35,235 nt of DNA, taken from positions 66,006 through 101,240 of the forward strand of contig JAAYFJ010000022.1 in NCBI GenBank assembly GCA_012728295.1. The letters are read 5' to 3'. The notes under the pieces were generated by a model that saw nothing but the letters and a program-made list of their open reading frames with translations, was not told the DNA's origin and did not search any database. The position numbers were made by a program, and so were the translations under genes. Shown here in pieces: positions 8,341-17,412 of this stretch (position 1 is the first letter of the stretch; each line of letters opens with the position of its first letter). Source of the DNA: Tissierellia bacterium (GTDB taxonomy: Bacteria; Bacillota; Clostridia; Tissierellales; Peptoniphilaceae).

Positions 8341-9550
8341 ATTCTGTTACAGGTTTAAAAAAATTTCCAAAATCCCTCAACTGTTTATTAAACTCTCGAT
8401 GAAATAAGGATAATACACCTGCGGGTAATATTTCTAACTTTAATATCACATCTGTCTTGTGTATCTCTTGATCACCTTTAAAGAAGGTTACAGTTCCTAT
8501 GGAATCTCCAATGGGAATAGGAAGTGCTCGATTTTGCTGAAACTCCACATTGGTCTCAAAGTTTTCTCCTACTTTAGCCAGTACGCTCTTTGCCTCTTTT
8601 GCAAAATAAGGAGCCTCATATGGAGTTCCTCGGCTGAATGTGGCGTTTCCCAATGCTTCATTAGGCGCACCGATAATACGTCTTTCATAACGTGAAAAAC
8701 CATATTCCATAAGTGCTTTTGAGCTGTCCCTTCTGGAATCGTAAGTATCGGCACCCATTATTATGGCAATAAAGCGGATAGGCTCGGATTGCTTATCAAT
8801 ACCGGGTTTAATTCCTGTGGTAATTTGACAAGCACCGGCTTTTTCAGTATAGCCAGTCTTTAGTCCATCGACCTGTGGCATAAGACCCAACAACATATTT
8901 GTATTAGGCTCTTGGTATCCGCGATCACTTTGGATAAGGAAGGGCTTTTGAGTAGTCCCTAAAATGTCAGGGTGCTCATTTAATAAGGCACGAGTCAAAA
9001 TAAACAACTCTCTAGTAGTCATATGATTTTGCAAATGCCCTTCTCCTGTGGGAAGTCCCGTAGAATTATATACCTTGGCATTTAATAATCCCAATTCCTG
9101 TGCCTTAGCCCTCATAAGCTCTACGAAAGCTTCTTCTGTTCCGGAAATATGTCTAGCTAAAGCTCGGGTGGCATCATTGGCAGAAACTATCATCATAGCT
9201 TCCATAAGCTCACTTACCATATAAACTTGTCCAGGTTGAGTTTTAAAGCTGGTGCCCTCCACAGATACATCTTCTGCAGTAATCGTCACATGGTCGTTAG
9301 CTTTTAGCTCGCCAGACTTAATCTTATCGGCAACTACAAAATAAGATAGTAATTTGGTTAAACTGGCAATTTCTAAAGTGTCTTCGATTTTGTACTCTTC
9401 CAAAACCTCTCCACTGGCAAAGTCACCAAGTAAAAATGCCTTTGTCTTTGACTCAAGTCCTAATTCGGATATGGCTGGAGCGGCGAAAGCTGAAATTGAA
9501 AGAGAAACACACAATAACAAACTTAAAAAAATTGAACCGAATTTTTTCAT
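8339..9550 (-). CDS. Serine-type D-Ala-D-Ala carboxypeptidase (peptidase S11, DacF-like)
   Basis: A 403-residue secreted or membrane-associated low-molecular-weight penicillin-binding protein that trims the terminal D-Ala from peptidoglycan stem peptides. There is a clear signal peptide (MKKFGSIFLSLLLCVSLSIS, cleavage near AFA-AP). All three active-site motifs are present: S63-L-T-K66, S123-A-N125 and K231-T-G233. A C-terminal beta domain of about 100 residues and an amphipathic end (SLFHREFNKQLRDFGNFFK) would attach it to the membrane, as in DacF/DacB. The start is the ATG at 9550, 8 bases after AGAGG; a GTG 9 bases further upstream overlaps that RBS. It follows the flavodiiron gene after an 82-base gap. 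Confidence 0.92.
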   Translation of the reverse strand: MKKFGSIFLSLLLCVSLSISAFAAPAISELGLESKTKAFLLGDFASGEVLEEYKIEDTLEIASLTKLLSYFVVADKIKSGELKANDHVTITAEDVSVEGTSFKTQPGQVYMVSELMEAMMIVSANDATRALARHISGTEEAFVELMRAKAQELGLLNAKVYNSTGLPTGEGHLQNHMTTRELFILTRALLNEHPDILGTTQKPFLIQSDRGYQEPNTNMLLGLMPQVDGLKTGYTEKAGACQITTGIKPGIDKQSEPIRFIAIIMGADTYDSRRDSSKALMEYGFSRYERRIIGAPNEALGNATFSRGTPYEAPYFAKEAKSVLAKVGENFETNVEFQQNRALPIPIGDSIGTVTFFKGDQEIHKTDVILKLEILPAGVLSLFHREFNKQLRDFGNFFKPVTE

Positions 9551-9632
9551 AAAATTCACCTCTAACCGTATTTTACCAAATCTTAGGCTAGAGGTGAAGA
9601 GTTTTTGCCTATTTAATTGAAAATAAAGCTTA

Positions 9633-10829
9633 TTATTGTTTAATCGCTTTAGCCATAGCCTTTGCTAATTCCAGTGCTGCTTCGTAATCATCAGCCTTTG
9701 GGGTAGATTTGAATTCTATCACTGGCTCTATCAAATTATATTTGCAATCCTCGGCATGAGCACGCAATCCTTTAACACCGCCACCTGACCAGCTATAACT
9801 TCCGAAAACTCCCATGTTTACGCCTTTCATTTTTTGTCCTTCCAAGGAAGATACAAACGACTTAATCAGTGGGAACATGTCGTTATTATACGTTGGAGAA
9901 CCTAAAATCAATCCGTTGTAAGTCCAAGTTTCAGCTAATAGATAGGATGGGTGAGTACGGCTAATATCATAAATGCGAACGTTCTTCACGCCCTCTTGTC
10001 CCAAAGCTCTACCGATAAAGTTAGCCATTTTCTCAGTGCTACCATACATGGAACCGTAGATGATAATAACGCCTTCACGACGTTTTTGCGAACTTAAATC
10101 ATCGTATAAATCCACAATTTTAGAAACGTTATTTCTCCAAATAGGACCGTGATCCGGGCAAATCATTTCAATATCCAAAGCTTTTAATTTTTGAATGGCA
10201 CGGGCCACCTGAGTGCTGAACTTACCGATAATATTTACATAATATCTAATGGTTTCTGATTCGTAGAAATCCCAGTTAATCTCATCATCAAAGATGCTTC
10301 CATCTAAACAACCAAAGCCACCAAAAGCGTCTTGAGAGAATAGAACTTTATAATGAGGATCATATGAAACCATAGATTCAGGCCAGTGAACCATAGGAGT
10401 CATGTAGAAAGTCAGACTCATTGTCCCTAAATCAAGGGTATCCCCCTCTTTAACCACGAGGAAATTATCATCAGATATTTCGTAGAAATTCATAAGCATG
10501 TCTTTGGTTTTGGCATTACCTACTAGCTGAACATTAGGATAGGCAGCCAACAATGCAGGTATAGAACCGGAGTGGTCAGGCTCCATATGGTGAATAACAT
10601 GATAATCCAAATCCCTACCATCAAGAGTATCCCTAACACCTGCTAAAAAAGTTTCCACGCCTGTTTCTTTAACAGTATCTAAAAGAGCAGTTTTTTCGTC
10701 CTTGATTAGAAAAGCATTGTATGCAATTCCATGATCTAAAGGCCACATATTCTCAAAAAGTTGAGTCAAGCGATCATTTACACCAATATAATACATGTGA
10801 TCATTGATTTTTACATTATTTGTATACAT
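9633..10829 (-). CDS. FprA-type flavodiiron protein (A-type flavoprotein)
   Basis: A 398-residue cytoplasmic oxygen- and/or NO-reducing flavoenzyme that protects anaerobes. The N-terminal metallo-beta-lactamase-like domain carries the diiron motif H81-x-E83-x-D85-H86 (HMEPDH), a further His in MVHWPES, Asp in FSQDAFGGFG and His in CPDHGPIW, so the ligand set is complete. The C-terminal flavodoxin domain starts near residue 255 (IIYGSMYGSTEKMA, FMN phosphate loop) and includes SPTYNNDMFP and GSYSWSGGG. Electrons would come from a rubredoxin-type partner, which is not in this window. The start MYTNN at 10829 has AGGAG 6 bases upstream and is preferred over an ATG 15 bases earlier. Confidence 0.93.
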   Translation of the reverse strand: MYTNNVKINDHMYYIGVNDRLTQLFENMWPLDHGIAYNAFLIKDEKTALLDTVKETGVETFLAGVRDTLDGRDLDYHVIHHMEPDHSGSIPALLAAYPNVQLVGNAKTKDMLMNFYEISDDNFLVVKEGDTLDLGTMSLTFYMTPMVHWPESMVSYDPHYKVLFSQDAFGGFGCLDGSIFDDEINWDFYESETIRYYVNIIGKFSTQVARAIQKLKALDIEMICPDHGPIWRNNVSKIVDLYDDLSSQKRREGVIIIYGSMYGSTEKMANFIGRALGQEGVKNVRIYDISRTHPSYLLAETWTYNGLILGSPTYNNDMFPLIKSFVSSLEGQKMKGVNMGVFGSYSWSGGGVKGLRAHAEDCKYNLIEPVIEFKSTPKADDYEAALELAKAMAKAIKQ

Positions 10830-10877
10830 AATAACTCCTTTCATATTAGACTGCTAAATAAGTATGTTCTTGCAATA

Positions 10878-12173
10878 TTAACTATCTACAATATCTTTAC
10901 ACTTCTTAATATGTGATTGACCCCCAAAGTAAGGACGTAATACTTCCGGAATCAACACCAATCCGTCGCTTTGCTGGAAGTTTTCTAAAATAGCTGCAAA
11001 TGTTCTTCCAACCGCTAAGCCGGAAGCGTTCAAAGTGTGTAAGAAATTCACCTTCTTAGAATCTTTACTACGAAATTTAATATTTGTTCTCCTAGCTTGG
11101 AAATCTTTAAAATTAGAACAACTGGAGATTTCCACATATCTATTATAACAAGGCATCCAGACTTCAATATCATAAGTCTTGGCTGCAGAAAAACCTAAAT
11201 CCCCAGTGCACAATTCAACAACTCTATAAGGAAGTTTAAGAGCTTGTAATATTTGCTCGGCATCGTTGGTAATAGCTTCTAAAGCGGTACTTGAATCAGC
11301 CGGATGTACAAAATTCACCAACTCCACCTTGTTAAACTGATGATTTCTGATTAAGCCACGAGTATCTCTGCCAGTTGCGCCTACCTCTCTACGAAAGCAA
11401 GGTGAATAAGCTGTTAACTTAATGGGCAAACTATGTTCATCTACTATTTCCTCTGCGAGCATATTAGTCAAAGGCACTTCAGCAGTGGGAACGAGAAAAT
11501 AATCAGTGTTTTCCAATTTGAACATACCCTCCTCAAATTTGGGAAGTTGCCCAGTGCCAACCATGGAGCTGCTATTTACTACAAAAGGAGTACTACACTC
11601 TTGGTAGCCGTTAGAAGAGACATGAGTATCTAACATAAAATTAATCAAAGCCCGCTCTAGCTTAGCACCTTGACCTTTGAAAAGTGAAAAACGAGGCCCC
11701 GTAATTTTTCTAGCCCTGTCCCAATCCAAAATATTTAAGTCCACTCCAATATCCCAGTGCGGCTTAGGAACATATGGAAACTTAGTTGGCTCCATAAAGG
11801 TCCTTATTACAACATTGTCATTTTCATCAACACCAATGGGAACATCGTCATCAGGTATATTGGGGATATTCGAAAGATGCCTCTTAAGCTCTAAATCTAT
11901 ATCAACTACACGTTTTTCCAAAGTGCGAATGGTTTCGCTAAGAGTTTTCATTTCTTGTATAAGTGCAGTGGTATCCAATTTTTCTGCTTTTAATTTGGGA
12001 ATATCCATGGAACATTTGATATGATGGGATCTCATTTCCTCCAATTCAGGAAGAATAGAACGCCTGGATTCATCTAATTTAACGATAGTATCTATTGGAT
12101 AATTTCCACCCCTATTTAAGAGACTGCTTTTGACACCTTCCGCATCAGATCTAATGCGCCTTATATCAAGCAT
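10878..12173 (-). CDS. serS: Seryl-tRNA synthetase
   Basis: A 431-residue class II aminoacyl-tRNA synthetase that charges tRNA-Ser (and tRNA-Sec, whose seryl form is the precursor of selenocysteyl-tRNA). The N-terminal coiled-coil arm (about residues 1-110) begins MLDIRRIRSDAEGVKSSLLN. The catalytic domain has the serine-site motif FLVPTAEVPLTNM, motif 2 FRREVGATGRDTRGLIRNHQ and motif 3 SGLAVGRTFAAILENFQ. AGGAGG precedes the ATG by a few bases. No T-box element (TGGNACCGCG-like) is visible in the 195-base gap upstream. Confidence 0.96.
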   Translation of the reverse strand: MLDIRRIRSDAEGVKSSLLNRGGNYPIDTIVKLDESRRSILPELEEMRSHHIKCSMDIPKLKAEKLDTTALIQEMKTLSETIRTLEKRVVDIDLELKRHLSNIPNIPDDDVPIGVDENDNVVIRTFMEPTKFPYVPKPHWDIGVDLNILDWDRARKITGPRFSLFKGQGAKLERALINFMLDTHVSSNGYQECSTPFVVNSSSMVGTGQLPKFEEGMFKLENTDYFLVPTAEVPLTNMLAEEIVDEHSLPIKLTAYSPCFRREVGATGRDTRGLIRNHQFNKVELVNFVHPADSSTALEAITNDAEQILQALKLPYRVVELCTGDLGFSAAKTYDIEVWMPCYNRYVEISSCSNFKDFQARRTNIKFRSKDSKKVNFLHTLNASGLAVGRTFAAILENFQQSDGLVLIPEVLRPYFGGQSHIKKCKDIVDS

Positions 12174-12368
12174 ATCCCACCTCCTCAGTAGCTGCTAATT
12201 AGAATTATAACATAGTTTGAGAGGTGATTCCATAGTTTAGGGGTCTGTATAGAAAGCAATGTCACATATTTATCAAAATATTGTAGTAAAAATTTACAAA
12301 TTGTTGTATGATAATGATAACAAACATACATATAATGCCAAGCGGGGCAAAAGAAAAGAGGAAGTATA

Positions 12369-13331
12369 ATGAAACCTACAGTATATGATGGAATATTAGG
12401 ATTAAGTGTAGGAGATGCATTGGGAGTTCCGGTTGAATTTGTCAGTCGAGAAGAACTAGATTCAAATCCAGTAGTAGGGATGAGAGAATATGGAACATAC
12501 AATAAACCGGCAGGAACATGGTCAGACGATACATCCATGACCTTAGCCACAGCAGCAGTCCTTTGTCGTGATGACATCTCCCTATATGCCATGATGGAAG
12601 AATATGGAAAATGGATGACAGAAGGGAAATATACTTCAGATGGAGAAACCTATGATGTGGGATTGACAACGAGAATGGCAATAGAGCATTTTTTAGCAAA
12701 TCATGATGCCGGATCCTGTGGAATGTCGGGAGAAGGAAGCAATGGAAATGGCTCATTAATGAGAATACTGCCACTGGCCTATGTCTTAACAGCTAAATAC
12801 GGTTATGATTTAGCAAAGCATCCGGAAGCGATGGAAACAATCCACCAGGTATCTGCAATAACACATGGGCACCCCATTAGTCTAGTGGGCTGTGGAATAT
12901 ATGTAACGGTTATAGGAAAGTTGCTAGATCCAAAAAGAGCTCCTTGGTCTGTGGAAATGGGATTAGTCGAAGCCAGAGAATATTATATGAACCACTCAGA
13001 ATACGCACCTATATTAGACGAATACCAAAGAATTTTCGATGAAAGTTTCTACACCTTAGATAGAGATGCAATTGTAAGTAGTGGATATATAGTAGATACA
13101 CTAGAAGCGGCGCTATGGTCATATATGACGACCAAAACCTATCAGGAAGCAGTCTTAAAGGCGGTTAATTTGGGAGAAGATACAGATACGGTAGCGGCAG
13201 TAACAGGAGCATTGGCAGGCATAGCCTATGGTAGCAAATCAATACCACAAGAGTGGGTAGAGGAGATAAAAGGGCTGAACCAAATAAAAGAAATAAGCAA
13301 AGACTTGCAGACTAAAATTGATATTATGTAA
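12369..13331 (+). CDS. ADP-ribosylglycohydrolase (DraG-like)
   Basis: A 320-residue ADP-ribosyl-hydrolase family protein, predicted to remove ADP-ribose from modified proteins or small molecules with a binuclear Mg site. The family metal-binding segments are visible: GLSVGDALGVPVEF near residue 10, GTWSDDTSMTLA near 49-60, GNGSLMRILPLA near 126-137 and LGEDTDTVAAVTGALAGIAYG near 267-287. It is transcribed divergently from serS and ends at a terminator. No ADP-ribosyltransferase is in the window, so the target is unknown. The start is supported by GAGGAAG just upstream. Confidence 0.92.
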   Translation: MKPTVYDGILGLSVGDALGVPVEFVSREELDSNPVVGMREYGTYNKPAGTWSDDTSMTLATAAVLCRDDISLYAMMEEYGKWMTEGKYTSDGETYDVGLTTRMAIEHFLANHDAGSCGMSGEGSNGNGSLMRILPLAYVLTAKYGYDLAKHPEAMETIHQVSAITHGHPISLVGCGIYVTVIGKLLDPKRAPWSVEMGLVEAREYYMNHSEYAPILDEYQRIFDESFYTLDRDAIVSSGYIVDTLEAALWSYMTTKTYQEAVLKAVNLGEDTDTVAAVTGALAGIAYGSKSIPQEWVEEIKGLNQIKEISKDLQTKIDIM

Positions 13332-13337
13332 TTAATA

Positions 13338-13382
13338 AGAGGGTCTCCAAAATGCGAAAGCACAATGGAGGCTCTTTTTTTT
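13338..13382 (+). terminator. Intrinsic terminator after the ADP-ribosylglycohydrolase
   Basis: Arms AGAG..CTCCA (13338-13349) and TGGAGGCTCT (13366-13375) enclose a small GAAA-capped hairpin and are followed by a T-run, just after the stop codon. Confidence 0.75.
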
Positions 13383-13401
13383 ATGGAAATTTGATTTTCA
13401 C

Positions 13402-13433
13402 TTGACAAGTATATTAGAATATTCTAATATACT
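13402..13433 (+). promoter_or_regulatory. Sigma-A promoter with 26-bp palindromic operator
   Basis: TTGACA at 13402-13407 and TAATAT at 13425-13430 are separated by exactly 17 bases. A perfect 26-bp palindrome, 13408-13433 (half-site AGTATATTAGAAT), fills the whole spacer and the -10 box. A bound dimer would block RNA polymerase, as expected for an autorepressing ArsR-family protein encoded 27 bases downstream. Confidence 0.88.
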
Positions 13434-13459
13434 AATATAGAGAAAAGAAAGGATATGCC

Positions 13460-13783
13460 ATGGAAGAAAAAAGATTACCGTTATCGGAAAATATTGAGCA
13501 TAGAAAGATAATAGAATCAAAAGCTCAGCTATTAAAAGCATTATCTAACCCCATAAGGCTTTGTCTGATGGAGCAGTTAGTGGAAAATGGTGAAATGAAC
13601 GTCTCCGAAATTATGGATTGTATGGGGACGACGCAATCAGGACTATCACAGCATTTAGCGAAGTTAAGGGACATGGGGCTAGTAGAGAGTAGGAAAAGTG
13701 GTAATCAGGTATTTTACACCTGTGAAAATGAAGAGCTATGTGATCTTATAAAATATATTTTAGTAGAAACAGAGTCATTATAG
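13460..13783 (+). CDS. ArsR/SmtB-family winged-helix repressor
   Basis: A 107-residue DNA-binding repressor. The core ALSNPIRLCLMEQLVENGEM followed by VSEIMDCMGTTQSGLSQHLA is the ArsR HTH, with the recognition helix at SGLSQHLAKLRDMGLV and the wing at SRKSGNQVFYTC. Cysteines are C35, C54, C88 and C94. There is no CxC-type arsenic/cadmium box in the expected alpha-3 position, so thiol or persulfide sensing (as in BigR/SqrR) is a reasonable inference, although the Cys positions do not match those proteins exactly. It is co-directional with, and 31 bases upstream of, a sulfur-transfer flavoprotein, which it probably co-regulates through the palindrome over the promoter. Confidence 0.93.
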   Translation: MEEKRLPLSENIEHRKIIESKAQLLKALSNPIRLCLMEQLVENGEMNVSEIMDCMGTTQSGLSQHLAKLRDMGLVESRKSGNQVFYTCENEELCDLIKYILVETESL

Positions 13784-13814
13784 GCTAATATTCTATAATC
13801 AATGGGAGGTTAAT

Positions 13815-16292
13815 ATGAAAATTTTAGTTGTCGGTGGAGTGGCAGGAGGAGCAACGGCTATTGCACGTCTACGTAGATTAGACGAAAACGCAGAAATCAT
13901 TTTGTTTGAACGAGGCAAATACGTTAGCTTTGCCAACTGTGGACTGCCATATTATGTTGGAGGCTCTATAGCATCTAGAGATGCTCTATTCGTATCTTCA
14001 AAGGAAGATATCGAAATGAAATACGGCGTTGAGATTAGAGTAGAAAATGAAGTAAAGAGCATTAATAGAGAAGCTAAAACAGTGGAAGTATATGATAAAG
14101 CCAATGGAAAATCCTATGTAGAATCTTACGATAAATTGTTATTATCCACCGGATCCCATCCATTTATTCCGCCAGTTCAAGGTGTGGATTTACCAAATGT
14201 ATTCCAACTTTGGACAGTTCCCGATGTAGATAATATTGTATCTTTTATAAAAGAAAACAACCCTAAAAAAGCTGTAGTAGTAGGCGGTGGTTTTATTGGT
14301 CTGGAGATGGCAGAAAACCTAGTAGATAGGGGAATAGAAGTAACTCTAGTAGAGATGGCAGATCATATACTACCACCAGTAGATGGAGATATGGCAAAGC
14401 TTGTAGAAAACCACATGGTTCACAAAGGCGTAAGGTTGATGCTAGGCTGTGGGTTTAATGGAGTGTCGGAAGATGGAAAGCAAGTCCTATTAAATACAGG
14501 GGAAAAGATAGATGCAGATTTAGTGCTACTATCTATTGGAGTTCGCCCTAATAATGAATTGGCAGTGGCAGCAGGTTTAGAAATGAATCAACGAGGCGGG
14601 ATTGTTGTTGATGACACCATGCAAACTTCAGATTCAAATATCTTTGCCGTAGGTGATGTAATCGGTGTACAAGATTATATCCTAGAAAAAGAAACCATGA
14701 TTCCTCTTGCTGGTCCTGCCAACAAGCAAGGGAGAGCGGTGTGTGCAAATATGCTGGGATTGAAACCAGAGCATTATAAAGGGACTATGGGTACCAGTGT
14801 AGCAAAAATATTTGACCTGACAGCAGCAGGGGTGGGGGCAAATGAAAAGATACTAGCAAGAGAAGGCAAAAAATATGGAGAAGATTATTTTGTGTCGATA
14901 ATACATCCAATGAGCCACGCAGGATATTATCCAGGAGCGTTACCTATGACGCTGAAAATAATCTTTGATAAATCCGGTAAAGTTTTAGGCGGACAAATTG
15001 TTGGATATGATGGAGTAGATAAACGAATCGACACCATTGCTACAACAATTCACTTTAAAGGGACAGTAAGGGATTTAAGTGAACTGGAATTGGCATATGC
15101 ACCACCATATTCATCAGCAAAAGACCCTGTAAACTTTGCGGGATATACTGCGCTAAATATTTTAGAGGGGCTAACAGAGCCTGTATTATATAGAGAATGG
15201 AAAGAAAACCCCGAAAAATATCAACTATTAGACATTAGAGAAGACATGGAAGTCGTTGCGGGGACTATGCCGGGAGCTGTGCATATTCCATTAACAGAAT
15301 TGAGAAAAAGACTTGGGGAACTTAGTAAGGATAAGGTCTATCTAGCATTTTGTTCAGTAGGGCTAAGGGGATATTTAGCAGAGCGAATTCTAAAGCAAAA
15401 GGGATGCCAAGTGAAAAATCTTGTAGGCGGATATCACACCTATCAAGATATGGAAGAAGATATTACCTCTGAAGCCAATAGGGGAATAGGAACTACCATA
15501 AAAAGCACAGAGCAAGATAAACTATCTATGGAAACTGTCGATTTAACTACACCAAATAAAGTGGAGATATTAAATGTTTGTGGATTAAGTTGTCCAGGGC
15601 CAATCGTGCAAGTTGCTAAGGCTATGGATAATATTGAGACAGGAACACAACTAGAGGTCACAGCTACCGATCCGGGCTTCACCAGAGATATTGCAGCATG
15701 GTGTAAAAATACAGGGAATACGCTGATTGAAACATCAGAGGGGAAAGGGCAATTTTGTGCAATTCTGAGAAAAGGAGAGCTGGAAGAAGCCGTTAATCAG
15801 GCGACGCAAAATCTACCTGCAAAAAAAGAAAAAACCATGATTGTTTTTGATAACGATTTGGACAAAGCCATTGCATCCTTTATTATCGCCACAGGAGCAG
15901 CGGCCATGGGCAATAAAGTGCATATGTTCTTCACCTTTTGGGGACTAAGCATATTACGAAAAGAACAAGCACCGCCAGTTAAAAAGGATTTCATGGGCAA
16001 AATGTTCGGCATGATGCTTCCTAAAGGGAGCAGGAAATTAGGATTATCCAGAATGAACTTTGCAGGAGCAGGATCTAAAATGATTCGTTCTGTAATGAAG
16101 CAAAAGGGAGTGGATAGCCTAGAAACGCTTATTCAACAGGCGATAGATGCAGGCGTTGAGTTGGTTGCATGCCAAATGACCATGGACATTATGGGGCTAG
16201 CAAAAGAAGAGTTAATGGATGGAGTTCAAATTGGCGGAGTTGCCACCATGTTAAACGACAGCGATAACTCTAATATGAATTTATTTATTTAA
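13815..16292 (+). CDS. CoA-disulfide reductase-like flavoprotein fused to rhodanese, TusA and DsrE-like domains
   Basis: An 825-residue four-part fusion. Residues 1-445 are a class III pyridine nucleotide-disulfide oxidoreductase (FAD motif VVGGVAGGATAIARLRRL; redox Cys C42 in SFANCGLPYY; NAD(P) motif AVVVGGGFIGLEMAENL) with its dimerisation domain. About 455-550 is a rhodanese domain with the active Cys C513 (FCSVGLRG). About 585-665 is a TusA/SirA sulfur carrier with C593-PGP. About 675-825 is a DsrE/DsrF-like domain (MIVFDNDLDKAIASFIIATG and onward). The family reduces CoA disulfide/persulfide or polysulfide, and the fused carriers suggest persulfide relay in the cytoplasm. GGGAGG precedes the ATG. 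It is probably an operon with the ArsR gene. Confidence 0.93.
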   Translation: MKILVVGGVAGGATAIARLRRLDENAEIILFERGKYVSFANCGLPYYVGGSIASRDALFVSSKEDIEMKYGVEIRVENEVKSINREAKTVEVYDKANGKSYVESYDKLLLSTGSHPFIPPVQGVDLPNVFQLWTVPDVDNIVSFIKENNPKKAVVVGGGFIGLEMAENLVDRGIEVTLVEMADHILPPVDGDMAKLVENHMVHKGVRLMLGCGFNGVSEDGKQVLLNTGEKIDADLVLLSIGVRPNNELAVAAGLEMNQRGGIVVDDTMQTSDSNIFAVGDVIGVQDYILEKETMIPLAGPANKQGRAVCANMLGLKPEHYKGTMGTSVAKIFDLTAAGVGANEKILAREGKKYGEDYFVSIIHPMSHAGYYPGALPMTLKIIFDKSGKVLGGQIVGYDGVDKRIDTIATTIHFKGTVRDLSELELAYAPPYSSAKDPVNFAGYTALNILEGLTEPVLYREWKENPEKYQLLDIREDMEVVAGTMPGAVHIPLTELRKRLGELSKDKVYLAFCSVGLRGYLAERILKQKGCQVKNLVGGYHTYQDMEEDITSEANRGIGTTIKSTEQDKLSMETVDLTTPNKVEILNVCGLSCPGPIVQVAKAMDNIETGTQLEVTATDPGFTRDIAAWCKNTGNTLIETSEGKGQFCAILRKGELEEAVNQATQNLPAKKEKTMIVFDNDLDKAIASFIIATGAAAMGNKVHMFFTFWGLSILRKEQAPPVKKDFMGKMFGMMLPKGSRKLGLSRMNFAGAGSKMIRSVMKQKGVDSLETLIQQAIDAGVELVACQMTMDIMGLAKEELMDGVQIGGVATMLNDSDNSNMNLFI

Positions 16293-16302
16293 TAATATAG
16301 CA

Positions 16303-16330
16303 AAAACCTGAGGAAGACCTCAGGTTTTTT
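16303..16330 (+). terminator. Intrinsic terminator of the ArsR/sulfur operon
   Basis: An 11-bp stem (16303-16313 with 16318-16328, loop AAGA) ends in T6, 10 bases after the stop codon. Confidence 0.9.
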
Positions 16331-16390
16331 GTTGTAAGATGGCTTTTAGGAAATGAAATTTAATATGTTCCGATTCCATAAAAATAAAAA

Positions 16391-16411
16391 GGTTTTGTAG
16401 GGCAAAACCCT
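16391..16411. repeat. TGTAGGGCAAAACCC small repeat, solitary copy
   Basis: The 19 bases TTTTGTAGGGCAAAACCCT at 16393-16411 occur identically at 24017-24035, and the inverse GGTTTTGCCCTACA is at 24167-24180. This copy can fold as a short hairpin (GGTTTTG/CAAAACC). Confidence 0.65.
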
Positions 16412-16433
16412 CGTGCCGAGTTTTTCACAAAAA

Positions 16434-16458
16434 AGAATACCACAAAATATGGTATTCT
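16434..16458 (-). terminator. Intrinsic terminator of the dehydrogenase operon
   Basis: A 9-bp perfect stem (16434-16442 with 16450-16458, 7-nt loop) is followed on the minus strand by T6, 7 bases after the D-2-hydroxyacid dehydrogenase stop. Confidence 0.87.
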
Positions 16459-16465
16459 GGTTTTC

Positions 16466-17404
16466 TTAATATCCTTTTGTGGTATCCACCAAATTAATTA
16501 ATTCTTTGCCCGACTTAAATCGCTTTAAATTCTCCACTAATGTTGCCATGGTTCGCTGTTCATTAATGGGGCTTACAAAGCTGGTATGGGATGAAATCAG
16601 GACATTTTCCATATTCCATAGGGGACTAGTTTCTGGAAGGGGCTCCAATTCAAATACATCTAGCGCAGCGAATGCAATATGATTTTTTTGCAAGGATTCG
16701 ATTAAGGCCAATTCATCTATAATACTACCTCTTGCAATATTTATTATAGATGCACCCTCTTTCATTGAATTTAACAAATCAGAATCGACCAAATGGTGAG
16801 TTTCCTTGGTATATGGTGCTGTAATCACGATAAAGTCGCAATTACCAATGTTATTATTCGCTGATTCCATGGTATATACGCTGTGGAAAAATTCCCTTAG
16901 TTTTCCCGATTTGGAATATCCAACAATTTCACATCCAAAGGGGGTGAGTCTTTTCGCTGCTTCAATAGCAATGCTTCCGGTGCCAATGAATCCAACGGTA
17001 TGATTTGAAAGTTCGCGGATACTCATTAGCTTTTGCCATTGTTTTTCAATTTGCAAATTATCCAAAGCACGAGAATATTTCAGTATCTCCAAGATTCGCA
17101 TAACAACAAATTCTGCAATAGGAATTGAAAATGTGCCTCTATTATTGCAAAGCAATATTCCTCTCGATTCAATCTCTTCCAAAGGCATATGATTTATGCC
17201 CGCACTTCCAAGTTGAACCATCTTTAGATTTGGGTAATTTGAAATTGGCAAGAATCTAAAAGGCTCATGACCAAAGAGTATGTCTATGTTCAAAGCCAAA
17301 GCCTCATCTACACGAGTTTTTTTATAATCGTAAAAAGTATAGCCAAGTTTTTCAATGTCAGCAATGATTTTGTCAGGAACTGGTTGTGTATTTAAAATGT
17401 TCAT
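16466..17404 (-). CDS. D-isomer-specific 2-hydroxyacid dehydrogenase
   Basis: A 312-residue NAD(P)-dependent dehydrogenase that interconverts 2-oxo acids and D-2-hydroxy acids. The nucleotide-binding loop is VGFIGTGSIAIEAAKRL (about residues 138-154). The catalytic Arg is in NIARGSIIDE, the Glu in LDVFELEPLPETSPLW and the His in SSHTSF, so the triad looks intact. It resembles the phosphoglycerate/glyoxylate-reductase-like branch but is shorter than SerA and has no ACT domain. It starts 8 bases after the stop of the solute-binding lipoprotein, with AGGAG overlapping that end. The substrate is unknown. Confidence 0.9.
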   Translation of the reverse strand: MNILNTQPVPDKIIADIEKLGYTFYDYKKTRVDEALALNIDILFGHEPFRFLPISNYPNLKMVQLGSAGINHMPLEEIESRGILLCNNRGTFSIPIAEFVVMRILEILKYSRALDNLQIEKQWQKLMSIRELSNHTVGFIGTGSIAIEAAKRLTPFGCEIVGYSKSGKLREFFHSVYTMESANNNIGNCDFIVITAPYTKETHHLVDSDLLNSMKEGASIINIARGSIIDELALIESLQKNHIAFAALDVFELEPLPETSPLWNMENVLISSHTSFVSPINEQRTMATLVENLKRFKSGKELINLVDTTKGY

Positions 17405-17412
17405 AAAAGCTC

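Noticed and set aside
12174-12368. T-box leader upstream of serS
   Set aside because: SerRS genes in Bacillota often have one, but no TGGNACCGCG-like sequence or specifier stem is visible in this short gap.
12185-12592. 135-codon minus-strand open frame
   Set aside because: Mostly antisense to the start of the ADP-ribosylglycohydrolase gene, with no RBS or family features.
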